Notes: generated from the letters alone by a model not told the origin. A stretch of DNA of 6,886 bases from Bacteroidota bacterium (GCA_029558435.1 JAKQEZ010000053.1:1-6886), one strand, 5' to 3'. Counted from the stretch's first letter, positions 1 through 6,693 are shown. Numbers and translations are program-made.

Positions 1-15
1 GTAACCTGCACCTTC

Positions 16-151
16 GCATAACGTTCCGGGTTAATGAAGTGGCGGAAATCGAAGATAATAATTTTACATGGCGGCTCAACCAAAATATAAAAATTAAACA
101 ATCGAGCCGCCAAGCACAAAACCAGCCATTTCATTTAACCCATTGTTATGC
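16..151 (-). repeat. attC-like site 1 (family I), 3' end of the OMP cassette
   Basis: On the plus strand it runs from GCATAAC (16-22) to GTTATGC (145-151). The outer arms pair: CCGGGTTAATGAAGTGGC near 26-43 faces GCCATTTCATTTAACCC near 125-141. An inner arm TGGCGGCTC (69-77) pairs with GAGCCGCCA (105-113), leaving an AT-rich loop. The last ten bases GTTATGCCCA (145-154) are the reverse complement of 882-891, the other end of the same unit. Its arms are nearly identical to those of site 5, so the two are recent relatives although they follow unrelated genes. Confidence 0.8.
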
Positions 152-215
152 CCAGTGACACACTTCCTGCTCGAAATAAGTTAAATTTAGCTTGCCGCAC
201 ATTTTCTTCGTTCTA

Positions 216-821
216 CTATTTACTAAATTTGTAGGACAATGCGACTTGAAAGTTCAATATTGTTCTATTCTTCTCCGAATCAAACATGTTTTCATCGTAC
301 CTAGGTTTATTGTAAATCCTGAAACAATATTGCGGAGATATCTGAAACCCTAAATCCAATGGTAATTTCAATACTGATAGAAATTTATAGTTAACTGCCA
401 ATCCTGTACAAATGTATTCGCTTTTATATACTTCAATCCAATTAGCAACTTGACCTGTTTGACTTGCATTGACTTCAGAGTAATTTACTATTGGTCCAAT
501 TCGAATTACGGATTGTTGAAATGATTTTAATTTCCACGACCAATTTACACCTATGTCATAATAATGAAAAGTTGTGATTATTTCATCAGTAGGACATTCA
601 TAACAATCATTAAATTCACCATTCTTTGTAACGACATTGAAATGAAAATTAATTTCTGAATTCTTAAACTTGAGTGGGAAAGAAAATAAAACTCCACCTC
701 CCATTGCGAAATTTGATTTTTTACTTCCGGTATAAATTGATGAACCAATAACTCCAATATTTACAGCATGAGATGGGTTAAAGATAAGCAAGCAAAAAAC
801 AGCTAAAAAAAAGTGTTTCAT
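216..821 (-). CDS. Predicted small outer-membrane beta-barrel protein
   Basis: This 201-residue protein is probably exported and inserted in the outer membrane; its exact role is unknown. The ATG at 821 is preferred because it starts directly on a signal peptide (MKHFFLAVF, hydrophobic core, cleavage likely after SHA near residue 19); an upstream in-frame TTG at 845 would put eight extra residues in front of it. The mature part alternates short amphipathic strands and glycine/polar turns and ends in a final aromatic strand (VALSYKF), as in OmpW- or OMP_b-brl-like barrels of Bacteroidota. A Cys-x-x-Cys pair (DCYEC) and two later cysteines could form disulphides. It is the only gene of its cassette, about 65 bp ahead of attC-like site 1 and about 60 bp after site 2. 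No Shine-Dalgarno sequence is visible. The barrel call rests on composition and pattern, not on a recognised family signature. Confidence 0.65.
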   Translation of the reverse strand: MKHFFLAVFCLLIFNPSHAVNIGVIGSSIYTGSKKSNFAMGGGVLFSFPLKFKNSEINFHFNVVTKNGEFNDCYECPTDEIITTFHYYDIGVNWSWKLKSFQQSVIRIGPIVNYSEVNASQTGQVANWIEVYKSEYICTGLAVNYKFLSVLKLPLDLGFQISPQYCFRIYNKPRYDENMFDSEKNRTILNFQVALSYKFSK

Positions 822-884
822 TTGATTAAACCTTAAAAATTCCAATTGTTACTAACGGAAAGCAGCACGGCTTATTGTCATTGG

Positions 885-1016
885 GCATAACGTTTTGCAG
901 CTACAAGAAGTTGGCGATTTAGAAGCACAAAACTGTCGGCAAATAAAAAATTAATTACGAAGACGAAAGCTATGTTTAACCAAAGAACCGCCAATTTATT
1001 GTAGGTGCTGTTACCT
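885..1016 (-). repeat. attC-like site 2 (family II), 3' end of the YD-like protein cassette
   Basis: It runs from GCATAAC (885-891) to GTTACCT (1010-1016). The arm GCAGCTACAAGAAGTTGGCG at 897-916 is largely complementary to the arm ending near 1009, which reads CGCCAATTTATTGTAGGTGC. The 3' box GTTACCTGC (1010-1018) matches the reverse complement of 2019-2027 at the other end of the same unit. The site shares its arms with site 3. Confidence 0.8.
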
Positions 1017-1050
1017 GCTGCCTTATTTCTTGTCGATATATTGTCCATAT

Positions 1051-1977
1051 TCACATTTTTTCAGTTGTTGTAAAAATTACTTTTCTTCCTTCGCACCAAT
1101 ATGGTTTTCTTTTTACCACCGTCAACTTTTTTTGATTGTCAGATGAAACTAACGTAAGAAAATAATTCTCACACTTATCTGTTGTCAAAAGTTTTTTATT
1201 GTCAATAAGCACTTGACGAATTAAGTGCCTAATTGAACTGTAATCTGTCGAAACGAATGAATATTCGGTTTCTATGTCACACTTTGTGTTTATATGTTTT
1301 TCTTTTGATGAAAGTATTTCCATTTCATCAACTTTTTCTGATATCAAACTGTCTTTGTCGTTGTATGTATAGATAGTAATTTGGGCCATTGAGTCATTTG
1401 GTTCACTTTCTCGCAGTTCTTTTACTTTTCTGTTTTTACTGTCATATACATTGAGAACTCTGAAATTAAATCTTTTAGCACCAGCAGCATCGTCAACGAA
1501 AATTGTTTGTATCTCAATTTTACCTGTGCTTATTGAACTGTCACGATACTCATAAAACCATTCAAAACTTGGGTCATAAGATGATTCAGCATTGAAGTCC
1601 TTCATTCCATAATAAATAATTCTTCCAAGATTGTCATAATTGGTTTGGTATGTCATTGATGGCTTGCCTTCTTTATAATGATTGCTTATACTGTCTCGTC
1701 CATTTATTCCAAAATACTCAATCTGTATTGACGGTTCACTTTTCTTATTGAAGCCAGAGTAAGAGATTGTTTTTACAATAGATTTCTGTTCGTTTGAATA
1801 TTGCACAATACTATCAGCGAAGAATAGCGTTAAACTGTCACCGAAAGAGTAAGCAAAGTTGTATGTCCTGCTAATTGCCCATGTCTTGATTTGCTTTCCG
1901 TCTGCTTCAAAGAATGATTGTCCCAGCAATTGTGCCCTAATTAAAAATTGAATTATTGTCAGAAAAAACAGTTTCAT
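1051..1977 (-). CDS. Secreted hypothetical protein with YD-like repeats
   Basis: The 308-residue product is not assigned to a function. It opens with a hydrophobic export signal (MKLFFLTIIQFLI, cleavage probably near LLGQ at residues 18-20), so it should leave the cytoplasm. The middle is rich in short beta-strand units of the form Y-D/N-x-x-x-R/S-x-I/V: YDNLGRIIYY, YDSKNRKVKE and YNDKDSLISE. These resemble the degenerate RHS/YD or MORN-like repeats common in hypothetical envelope proteins of Bacteroidota. Three cysteines lie in the C-terminal 80 residues. It fills its cassette alone: the start is about 42 bp after the R' box of site 3 and the stop about 35 bp before site 2. There is no Shine-Dalgarno motif, and no catalytic motif can be seen. 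Confidence 0.75.
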   Translation of the reverse strand: MKLFFLTIIQFLIRAQLLGQSFFEADGKQIKTWAISRTYNFAYSFGDSLTLFFADSIVQYSNEQKSIVKTISYSGFNKKSEPSIQIEYFGINGRDSISNHYKEGKPSMTYQTNYDNLGRIIYYGMKDFNAESSYDPSFEWFYEYRDSSISTGKIEIQTIFVDDAAGAKRFNFRVLNVYDSKNRKVKELRESEPNDSMAQITIYTYNDKDSLISEKVDEMEILSSKEKHINTKCDIETEYSFVSTDYSSIRHLIRQVLIDNKKLLTTDKCENYFLTLVSSDNQKKLTVVKRKPYWCEGRKVIFTTTEKM

Positions 1978-2020
1978 TTTTTATTGTTGATTCGTTTTAA
2001 GTTCTGTCGCCAAAGGTTGC

Positions 2021-2152
2021 AGGTAACGGTTTGCGGCTACAAGAAGTTGGCGATTTCGAAGCACAAAGCTGTCTGCCAGCAGGAAACTTGATACGAAGAA
2101 CAAAGCTTCATTTAACCACAAAACCGCCAATTTCTTGTAGCTGCTGTTAGCG
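2021..2152 (-). repeat. attC-like site 3 (family II), 3' end of the DinB cassette
   Basis: It runs from AGGTAAC (2021-2027) to GTTAGCG (2146-2152). The arm GGCTACAAGAAGTTGGCG pairs almost perfectly with CGCCAATTTCTTGTAGC, one mismatch apart, making it the cleanest palindrome of the window. Its 3' box GTTAGCGGT (2146-2154) is the reverse complement of 2771-2779 at the far end of the DinB unit. The DinB stop codon is only about 10 bp away, a tight gene-to-attC spacing that is usual in integron cassettes. Confidence 0.82.
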
Positions 2153-2161
2153 GTTCGGTTT

Positions 2162-2734
2162 TTATTCTTTTTTGTCATTTAGAAATTCGTCTGTAAAGTG
2201 TCCTCTTTGTTTTTGTTTTGAAAACTTGTCTTTGTTATACGATTGTGAATTCCCTTTTGGAATTGATAGCGAAATCCAGCCATTTTCTGCAAGCATTTTT
2301 CCCAAAAATACAATTTGTCCAATGTGATAAGGATAATGTGCGAGTTGTCGATTTATTGCTTCGGTTACGGTGTGTCCTTGATTACGTATGTAAATAATTT
2401 TGTCAAGGTCGTCCGTTGTCAAAGAGTTGATTGCATTAAAAAGACAATTCCAACCTTCGTTCCACTTGTCTAAAAGTTCTTCTCTATTTTTAATGTCGTT
2501 TTCAAATTCTGCGTCCCTGTTGCGAAATTCTTTTTCTCCGTCTGAAGTTAAAAAGTCTGTCCAACGTGAAAGCATATTTCCCCAAATGTGTTTTACAATT
2601 GTCGCAATGCTGTTGCTGTCGTCATTGTATTGCCAAAACAATTTGTCATCCTGTAATTGCGAAAACGTTTTGTCGCCAAGCATTTTGTAGTACTCAAATT
2701 GTTTTTTTACACTGTCTAAATAGTCGTTTGTCAT
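2162..2734 (-). CDS. DUF1572/DinB-superfamily protein (putative metal-dependent)
   Basis: This is a 190-residue four-helix-bundle protein of the DinB/YfiT superfamily, closest by pattern to DUF1572. Such proteins are cytoplasmic, often bind a divalent metal through three histidines, and in some families act as thiol-dependent transferases; the substrate here is unknown. The expected triad is visible: H49 in VKHIWGNMLSRW and the HxxxH pair H133/H137 in AHYPYHIGQI. Length and helix order fit the family. I chose the ATG at 2734; an in-frame ATG at 2815 would add 27 residues read through attC-like site 4 and is not credible. The C-terminus (about residues 160-190) is polar and probably disordered. 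It is the only gene of its cassette. The family call is strong; a role in stress or detoxification would be inference only. Confidence 0.88.
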   Translation of the reverse strand: MTNDYLDSVKKQFEYYKMLGDKTFSQLQDDKLFWQYNDDSNSIATIVKHIWGNMLSRWTDFLTSDGEKEFRNRDAEFENDIKNREELLDKWNEGWNCLFNAINSLTTDDLDKIIYIRNQGHTVTEAINRQLAHYPYHIGQIVFLGKMLAENGWISLSIPKGNSQSYNKDKFSKQKQRGHFTDEFLNDKKE

Positions 2735-2772
2735 AATTTCATATCTTTTTGATTTGTCAGTCCTAAACTGAC

Positions 2773-2904
2773 CGCTAACGTTTTGCCGCTTTGCGAAGGC
2801 GGGGATTTTTAGCACTAAACTTCATTAGATGCACAAAGCTTGAATTTAGCACTTCATTGTCATAGAAGCACGAAACCCCCGCTTTTGCAAAACGGCTGTT
2901 AGTG
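2773..2904 (-). repeat. attC-like site 4 (family III), 3' end of the RT cassette
   Basis: It runs from CGCTAAC (2773-2779) to GTTAGTG (2898-2904). The terminal arm CGTTTTGC pairs with GCAAAACG, with three extra bases (gct) next to the GTTA end, the asymmetry typical of attC sites beside R''. A second arm GGCGGGG near 2798 pairs with CCCCCGC near 2875. The 3' box GTTAGTGGC (2898-2906) is the reverse complement of 4849-4857 at the other end of the RT unit. The RT stop codon lies about 10 bp away. Confidence 0.82.
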
Positions 2905-2914
2905 GCTGGGCTTC

Positions 2915-4459
2915 TCATTTGTTTTCAATTTTATTCATCAATTCGTGAAATTTTTTCCAATGTCGTTTTAGTTGCCCGCCAATTTTATTGTCAGGAATTG
3001 TCTTTTCAGCAAGCTTTGCATAAGTAATGAAATTACCCCAATCATATTTATGTGACAAAATGAATAAATCCGATTTAATGGGGTGTCTTTGATACATTCT
3101 TCTTCTTGTTGCACCAACATGAGTGAATTTTTTGTAAAGTTTGGTCTTAAATACTTGTCCTTTGGTGGCTGTCTTATTATGATAGCTGTAAAATCGACTT
3201 CTAGCAAAAGAACGCTTCATTTTTCGATAATAGCTTGCAACACTTGAACTCTTAATTAATGTGTTGAACCCGTCAAATTGAAAACCTAAGTACTCAAATA
3301 AAGTATTATTCTGTAGTTTGCAAGTGTTTAAATTTTTCTCAAAACAATGATGTCTATCGGTTTTATTGTCAAAAGGGAAATGAAAGACTTGTGTTTTACT
3401 TATTTGAATTTCTAGCTTAAAGTCTTTTATTGTCCTTAAAAAATGTTCGATGATTATATCTTCATATTCAATTGGACAAATTGCAACCATATCGTCAGAA
3501 TACCTTTGATAAACTCCGCCAATTTTTTTTAATAGCTCATTTGCTTTGGTGTCAAAGTCAATCATATAAACGTTTGCAAGAGTTGCGCTAATTGGTGAAC
3601 CTTGAGGAATTCCCTTTTTTCTTAACTCTTTTCTGCTTTCATCTAAATACTTATTCGCCTTAATAAGCTTTAGCTTTCTTATTTCATCAATATTCTCTTT
3701 TGAGCAGTAAGCAACGGCTCTTTTATTACGCAAATAGTTTTTCTTTTTAATCTTTATTTCTTTGAAGTTTTTTGGTTTTCGTTCAACTATTATCTGATTT
3801 TTATAATGGTCGAAAAGGTCGTCTTCTTCAATGTAAGAGAACTTTGAAATATTGCGGAAGACATTATAATGGTTTGGTGGTAAGTCTACTCCTGAATTGA
3901 TTATTCTTTTCCAATTTTTCTTGAGTAATTGATGGTCAAGATTGTCAAAAAAGCTTTTTATATCGAATGTTATTGCTACAAGGTCAGTCCCCTTGTTCAG
4001 TTTTATGAATTGAAATACATCATTTGCAAAATCAACATTGCATTTATTTCTTGACCTTTCCTTTTCAGGGTTTAATTTAATCTTTCTATATGCAGTAATA
4101 CAGTTGGTTATATCTAAATCTTTAATTGTTTTTTCGTATGCAGTTGAAAGCAATTCAGAATAGTAACTAAAAACATTAGAGTCAATATGATTAGAAAAGT
4201 ATATTTCTCTTTCTTTAGTAGTTGGCTTTCTTAGAGTTGAACGTGTCCCGTCATGGCAAATCTCCTTTCGGAATTTTCGTACTTTTAACTGTCTATGGAT
4301 AAAAGGATAAAATGCATGTTTTGCGATTGCATCTTTGTCTTTCACATACGGTTCTATCCATGCTCTATCTTTTGGCTCAAGTTGTAAGCCAACATGTGGA
4401 TAGCGTTTTAGCCTAAACCAATCTTTATTTTTCTTCTCTTTGTGAATTACAGATTTCAT
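2915..4459 (-). CDS. Reverse transcriptase, probable antiviral UG/DRT type
   Basis: This 514-residue RNA-directed DNA polymerase has intact catalytic motifs. Motif A is FDIKSFFDNLDH (D166 catalytic), motif B is GIPQGSPISATLAN (283-296), motif C is RYSDDMVAIC (D322/D323), a motif-D-like ISKTQVFHF follows near 353-361, and EYLGFQFDG (389-397) is the motif E/RT7 region. The N-terminus (about 12-130) carries WFRLKRYPHVG, KHAFYPFIHR and an AYRKI segment, a lead unlike group II intron or retron RTs. A lysine-rich insertion of about 50-60 residues separates motifs A and B. After residue 400 the chain is basic and helical, with no maturase X, HNH or protease domain. Together with the structured segment just upstream, this fits the single-gene 'unknown group' RTs that act in phage defence (DRT2 and DRT9 pair with an upstream ncRNA). 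RT activity is near certain; the defence role and exact class are inference. Its AT-rich composition is like its neighbours'. Confidence 0.9.
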   Translation of the reverse strand: MKSVIHKEKKNKDWFRLKRYPHVGLQLEPKDRAWIEPYVKDKDAIAKHAFYPFIHRQLKVRKFRKEICHDGTRSTLRKPTTKEREIYFSNHIDSNVFSYYSELLSTAYEKTIKDLDITNCITAYRKIKLNPEKERSRNKCNVDFANDVFQFIKLNKGTDLVAITFDIKSFFDNLDHQLLKKNWKRIINSGVDLPPNHYNVFRNISKFSYIEEDDLFDHYKNQIIVERKPKNFKEIKIKKKNYLRNKRAVAYCSKENIDEIRKLKLIKANKYLDESRKELRKKGIPQGSPISATLANVYMIDFDTKANELLKKIGGVYQRYSDDMVAICPIEYEDIIIEHFLRTIKDFKLEIQISKTQVFHFPFDNKTDRHHCFEKNLNTCKLQNNTLFEYLGFQFDGFNTLIKSSSVASYYRKMKRSFARSRFYSYHNKTATKGQVFKTKLYKKFTHVGATRRRMYQRHPIKSDLFILSHKYDWGNFITYAKLAEKTIPDNKIGGQLKRHWKKFHELMNKIENK

Positions 4460-4463
4460 AATA

Positions 4464-4778
4464 GAAATGAGGGGTAAGTGGTTAGACGGGGCAAGCTTTT
4501 ACATTAATTTTCATTAACGGAATAGTACATGCATTGCACAACACTCTGTTGAATGTCGCCCCGATTTCCCTTTCGGGAAGAATTCTATTCGTAACTTTGT
4601 CCATAATAATAAATATCATGAAGTCAATCAGAACAGTACAGATGATTCTCAACATGCTTGAACTTTCTTGCGATTGTCCTTGCATAATTGGAATTCCTGC
4701 TCCGTAAGCAACGTATGTCTTGCTTAGCTGTGGATGATAAAACGTACTATTCAGCGAACCACTTACCTTTCTCATTTC
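4464..4778 (-). ncRNA. Candidate RT-associated structured ncRNA
   Basis: Read on the minus strand, the ends pair: GAAATGAG (4778-4771) with CTCATTTC (4471-4464), then GGTAAGTGGTT (4767-4757) with AACCACTTACC (4483-4473), 19 bp split by one small internal loop. A second long-range stem pairs GAATAGTACGT (4752-4742) with ATGTACTATTC (4530-4520). Local hairpins are TAAGCAA/TTGCTTA (4726-4705), TTCCC-GAAA-GGGAA (4579-4566), CATT+CAACA/TGTTG+AATG (4555-4532) and CGTTAAT-GAAA-ATTAATG (4519-4502). CGGGGCGA (4563-4556) can pair with TTGCCCCG (4494-4487), crossing the second stem as a pseudoknot. These elements abut without conflict and end five bases before the RT start codon. A template or structural RNA for the RT is the best reading. 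A 97-codon open frame (4775-4482) spans it; an ordinary small protein is the alternative. Fold energies were not computed. Confidence 0.68.
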
Positions 4779-4812
4779 ATGTCTTTAATTTTTTTATTTT
4801 CATTTAGTTTAT

Positions 4813-4837
4813 TAGTCGGTCTGTCTTGGTAGTCGGT
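4813..4837 (-). promoter_or_regulatory. Short tandem direct repeat ahead of the RT-associated RNA
   Basis: ACCGACTA occurs twice on the minus strand (4837-4830 and 4820-4813), 17 nt apart from start to start, in the cassette leader between the attC-like box and the structured RNA. The spacing is between one and two helix turns, so it could be a paired operator or part of a promoter. I see no convincing Bacteroidota -7 box (TAnnTTTG), so the regulatory role is a guess. Confidence 0.25.
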
Positions 4838-4850
4838 TTTTTAGCCTTGC

Positions 4851-4988
4851 CACTAACGTTCCGGGTTAATGAAGTGGCGGAGTTCGAAGCTACAACTTTT
4901 CTTTGGCGGCTCAAACAACTATCTATAAAATTAACAGATCGAGCCGCCAAGCAATGTCCCAGCCATTTCATTTAACCCAATGTTAGCG
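4851..4988 (-). repeat. attC-like site 5 (family I), 3' end of the LRR cassette
   Basis: It runs from CACTAAC (4851-4857) to GTTAGCG (4982-4988). The outer arms CCGGGTTAATGAAGTGGC and CAGCCATTTCATTTAACCC pair imperfectly, and the inner arm TTGGCGGCTC pairs with GAGCCGCCAA. Its 3' box GTTAGCGGCA (4982-4991) is the reverse complement of 6691-6700 at the far end of the LRR unit. Arm sequences are almost the same as site 1, some 4.8 kb away. Confidence 0.82.
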
Positions 4989-5003
4989 GCAGGTTTTTTA
5001 ACG

Positions 5004-6584
5004 TTATTGTTTAACCAGCAAGCCAGTTTTTAGCACTCCTTTCGAGTTCTTCAATTCATAAAAGTAGATCCCGTCTGCAAGTGTCTGTGTGTTTAGGGTC
5101 GTGGTGTTTGTAACTGATTGTTTCATTAATTGCTGTCCAAAAACGTTGTAGAGCGAAATAGTTGTCGATTCGTTGTTCTCCAGGAAGAAAGTTAACTGAT
5201 TTGAAAAAGGGTTCGGGAAACAAACAATTTTATTTAAATGATTATTCTCATTTTCAAGTCCTGTAGTGCATAAAACAAAGTTAATGTTTGGACTGCCAGG
5301 TGCATTATAGCTAATTGATGGTGGCGGAAATGGCAAAGTTCTAACAAACAAAGTGCTTAGATTGCCGTTGTCAACTAAAGTCATCACTTGAAGATTGGGG
5401 AGTTGGCAAATGTCTAATGTGGTTAATAATGAGTCATCGATGCAAACGAATGTCATCAACGACGGACTAACCAAAACCAGAGTGTCAAATAAATTATGGC
5501 CATCATGAATCGACATAAGGCTTGGAGCACCTAATAAATCAAGTTCGGTCAATCTATTTGACTCGCAATACATATATTTCAATGACACGTTGTTATTTAA
5601 TATTACTTTTTCTACTTGGGAATTCACAAAATTCAAATGTGTAAGTGCAGTACACCCTGAAACATCTAAAGTGTCTAATGAGTTACTACCGCAATTCAAG
5701 CTCTGGAGTTTTGTCATATTGGTTACAGTTAATGAGCTTAATTGAGTCCCAATACAATTCAATTTCTCTAAATTCGGAGCTAATCTTGCATCAAGGCTAG
5801 GCAGCAAATTAGCTCCACAATCCACTTCGGTTAACAGATTCAGATTAGAAAGGTTGATCGTTTGTAATTGATTGCCTCTTATGTCAATTCTATCCAGTTT
5901 TAAATTATTGCTAAAATCAATACTGGCAATCTGATTCCTTGGACAATACAAATAGTTTAAGTTAACCAAGGTAGATAAATCAAGAGCTTGAAAGTTATTA
6001 TCGGAGCAGAATAATGTTTCCAATAGTGTATCATTCGTCAGACTAAGAGTACTAAGAGAACATTGACTTACATTCGCATCCTCAAGATAAAATTTGTTTG
6101 AAAGGTCTAGCGTTGTCAAAGGATTACTCCCGCAGCTTATGGAGCTCAGGAGAGGATTATTAGAAAGATTTAAATTTACCAAATCGTTGGAATAGGTCCA
6201 CAACTCTTTTAGCAAAGTATTTCCTGAAATGTTTAAGCTATTTATATTATTCATACTGCAATCCAAGTATTCTAAGAAAAGATTATTACTAAGATCTAGC
6301 ATCACTATTTTATTTCCCGCACATGTTAAAGCCCGGAGATTAATAAAAGCTTCAATACCCGTTAAGTCTGCTATCTTACCATCGAACCCCCAAATTGGAG
6401 ACTGCAATTGTAAGCTGTCAACAAGAGCAGCTTCAGCATAACTAATTTCTCCATCACTGTTTGTATCTACTCCCAAAAAGATTAGTCTTAGCTTGAGGGT
6501 GTCATCCGGTATAATTACGTTCTGACATTTTACTTGGAATAGAAAAGAACTCAAAAAAATCGCTAACAAAAAAATACGTTTCAT
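5004..6584 (-). CDS. Secreted leucine-rich-repeat protein with T9SS sorting domain
   Basis: This surface or secreted protein is about 526 residues from the ATG at 6584; an adjacent ATG at 6587 would give 527. Using the 527 numbering, residues 1-21 are a signal peptide (KRIFLLAIFLSSFLF, cut near VKCQ). An EF-hand-like calcium loop DTNSDGEISYAE sits at 41-52. About 16 repeats of 21 residues follow from 84 to about 420, with the pattern LxxLxCxxNxLxxLDLSxNxx, which should form a curved solenoid for binding a protein or glycan partner. Residues 457-527 are a type IX secretion C-terminal domain (FPNPFSNQ..., YNVFGQ, LADGIYFYEL, K at the end), so the protein is exported through the outer membrane and probably attached to the surface. 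It is the lone gene of its cassette, with a leader of about 110 bp after site 6 that may hold its own promoter. The domain calls are firm; the binding partner is unknown. Confidence 0.93.
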   Translation of the reverse strand: MKRIFLLAIFLSSFLFQVKCQNVIIPDDTLKLRLIFLGVDTNSDGEISYAEAALVDSLQLQSPIWGFDGKIADLTGIEAFINLRALTCAGNKIVMLDLSNNLFLEYLDCSMNNINSLNISGNTLLKELWTYSNDLVNLNLSNNPLLSSISCGSNPLTTLDLSNKFYLEDANVSQCSLSTLSLTNDTLLETLFCSDNNFQALDLSTLVNLNYLYCPRNQIASIDFSNNLKLDRIDIRGNQLQTINLSNLNLLTEVDCGANLLPSLDARLAPNLEKLNCIGTQLSSLTVTNMTKLQSLNCGSNSLDTLDVSGCTALTHLNFVNSQVEKVILNNNVSLKYMYCESNRLTELDLLGAPSLMSIHDGHNLFDTLVLVSPSLMTFVCIDDSLLTTLDICQLPNLQVMTLVDNGNLSTLFVRTLPFPPPSISYNAPGSPNINFVLCTTGLENENNHLNKIVCFPNPFSNQLTFFLENNESTTISLYNVFGQQLMKQSVTNTTTLNTQTLADGIYFYELKNSKGVLKTGLLVKQ

Positions 6585-6693
6585 CATGTTTATTTTACAA
6601 CTAATTTGAATTTATCTATAATTCTTGCTTCAAGATTAATGTCTAGATTAAAGGTTGGTTAAGTGAGCCTGATTGGGTATGCGTAAAACTTGC

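Larger units (their letters stand above)
2898..4857 (-). mobile_element. Reverse transcriptase + structured RNA cassette
   Basis: The unit is bounded by matching boxes GTTAGTGGC (2898-2906) and GCCACTAAC (4849-4857). In minus-strand order it holds a leader of about 70 bp with a short direct repeat, a structured segment of about 315 nt, the RT gene starting five bases after the terminal stem, and attC-like site 4. All parts of a minimal RT-ncRNA system would therefore move together as one cassette. Confidence 0.75.

Noticed and set aside
822..845. TTG start eight codons upstream for the OMP gene
   Set aside because: The ATG at 821 begins directly on a standard signal peptide.
850..880. A seventh attC-like remnant around ACTAACGG next to site 2
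   Set aside because: It has only a TAACGG-like box with no pairing arm; too short to support.
1981..2178. 65-codon open frame on the minus strand between the DinB and YD-like genes
   Set aside because: It lies almost wholly in attC-like site 3 and overlaps the end of the DinB gene; nothing in it looks like a protein.
2400..2690. 96-codon plus-strand frame
   Set aside because: It is antisense to the well-supported DinB-superfamily gene.
2735..2815. N-terminal extension of the DinB-like protein to an upstream ATG
   Set aside because: The extra 27 codons are read through attC-like site 4 and do not resemble the family's N-terminus; the ATG at 2734 matches the usual start.
2968..3207. 79-codon minus-strand frame
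   Set aside because: It is an out-of-frame shadow inside the RT gene.
2915..4459. RT as a group II intron (including attC-associated class C) protein
   Set aside because: No intron ends (GUGYG...AY), no domain V-like hairpin 3' of the gene, no maturase or endonuclease domain, and the N-terminus is different.
4464..4778. Retron msr-msd with a1/a2 stem
   Set aside because: The terminal stem resembles a1/a2, but the RT lacks the retron VTG and NAxxH signatures, motif B is GIPQGSPISA and not the usual retron form, and the protein is much longer than retron RTs.
2915..4857. Diversity-generating retroelement
   Set aside because: Motif B is QGSP instead of the SQ form, and no template/variable repeat pair with adenine-biased differences is seen.
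6229..6441. 70-codon plus-strand frame
   Set aside because: It is antisense to the LRR gene and owes its length to the repeats.
6588..6690. Promoter for the LRR gene (TTG ... TAAATTCA in the leader)
   Set aside because: The match to the Bacteroidota -33/-7 consensus is weak and easily found by chance in AT-rich sequence.
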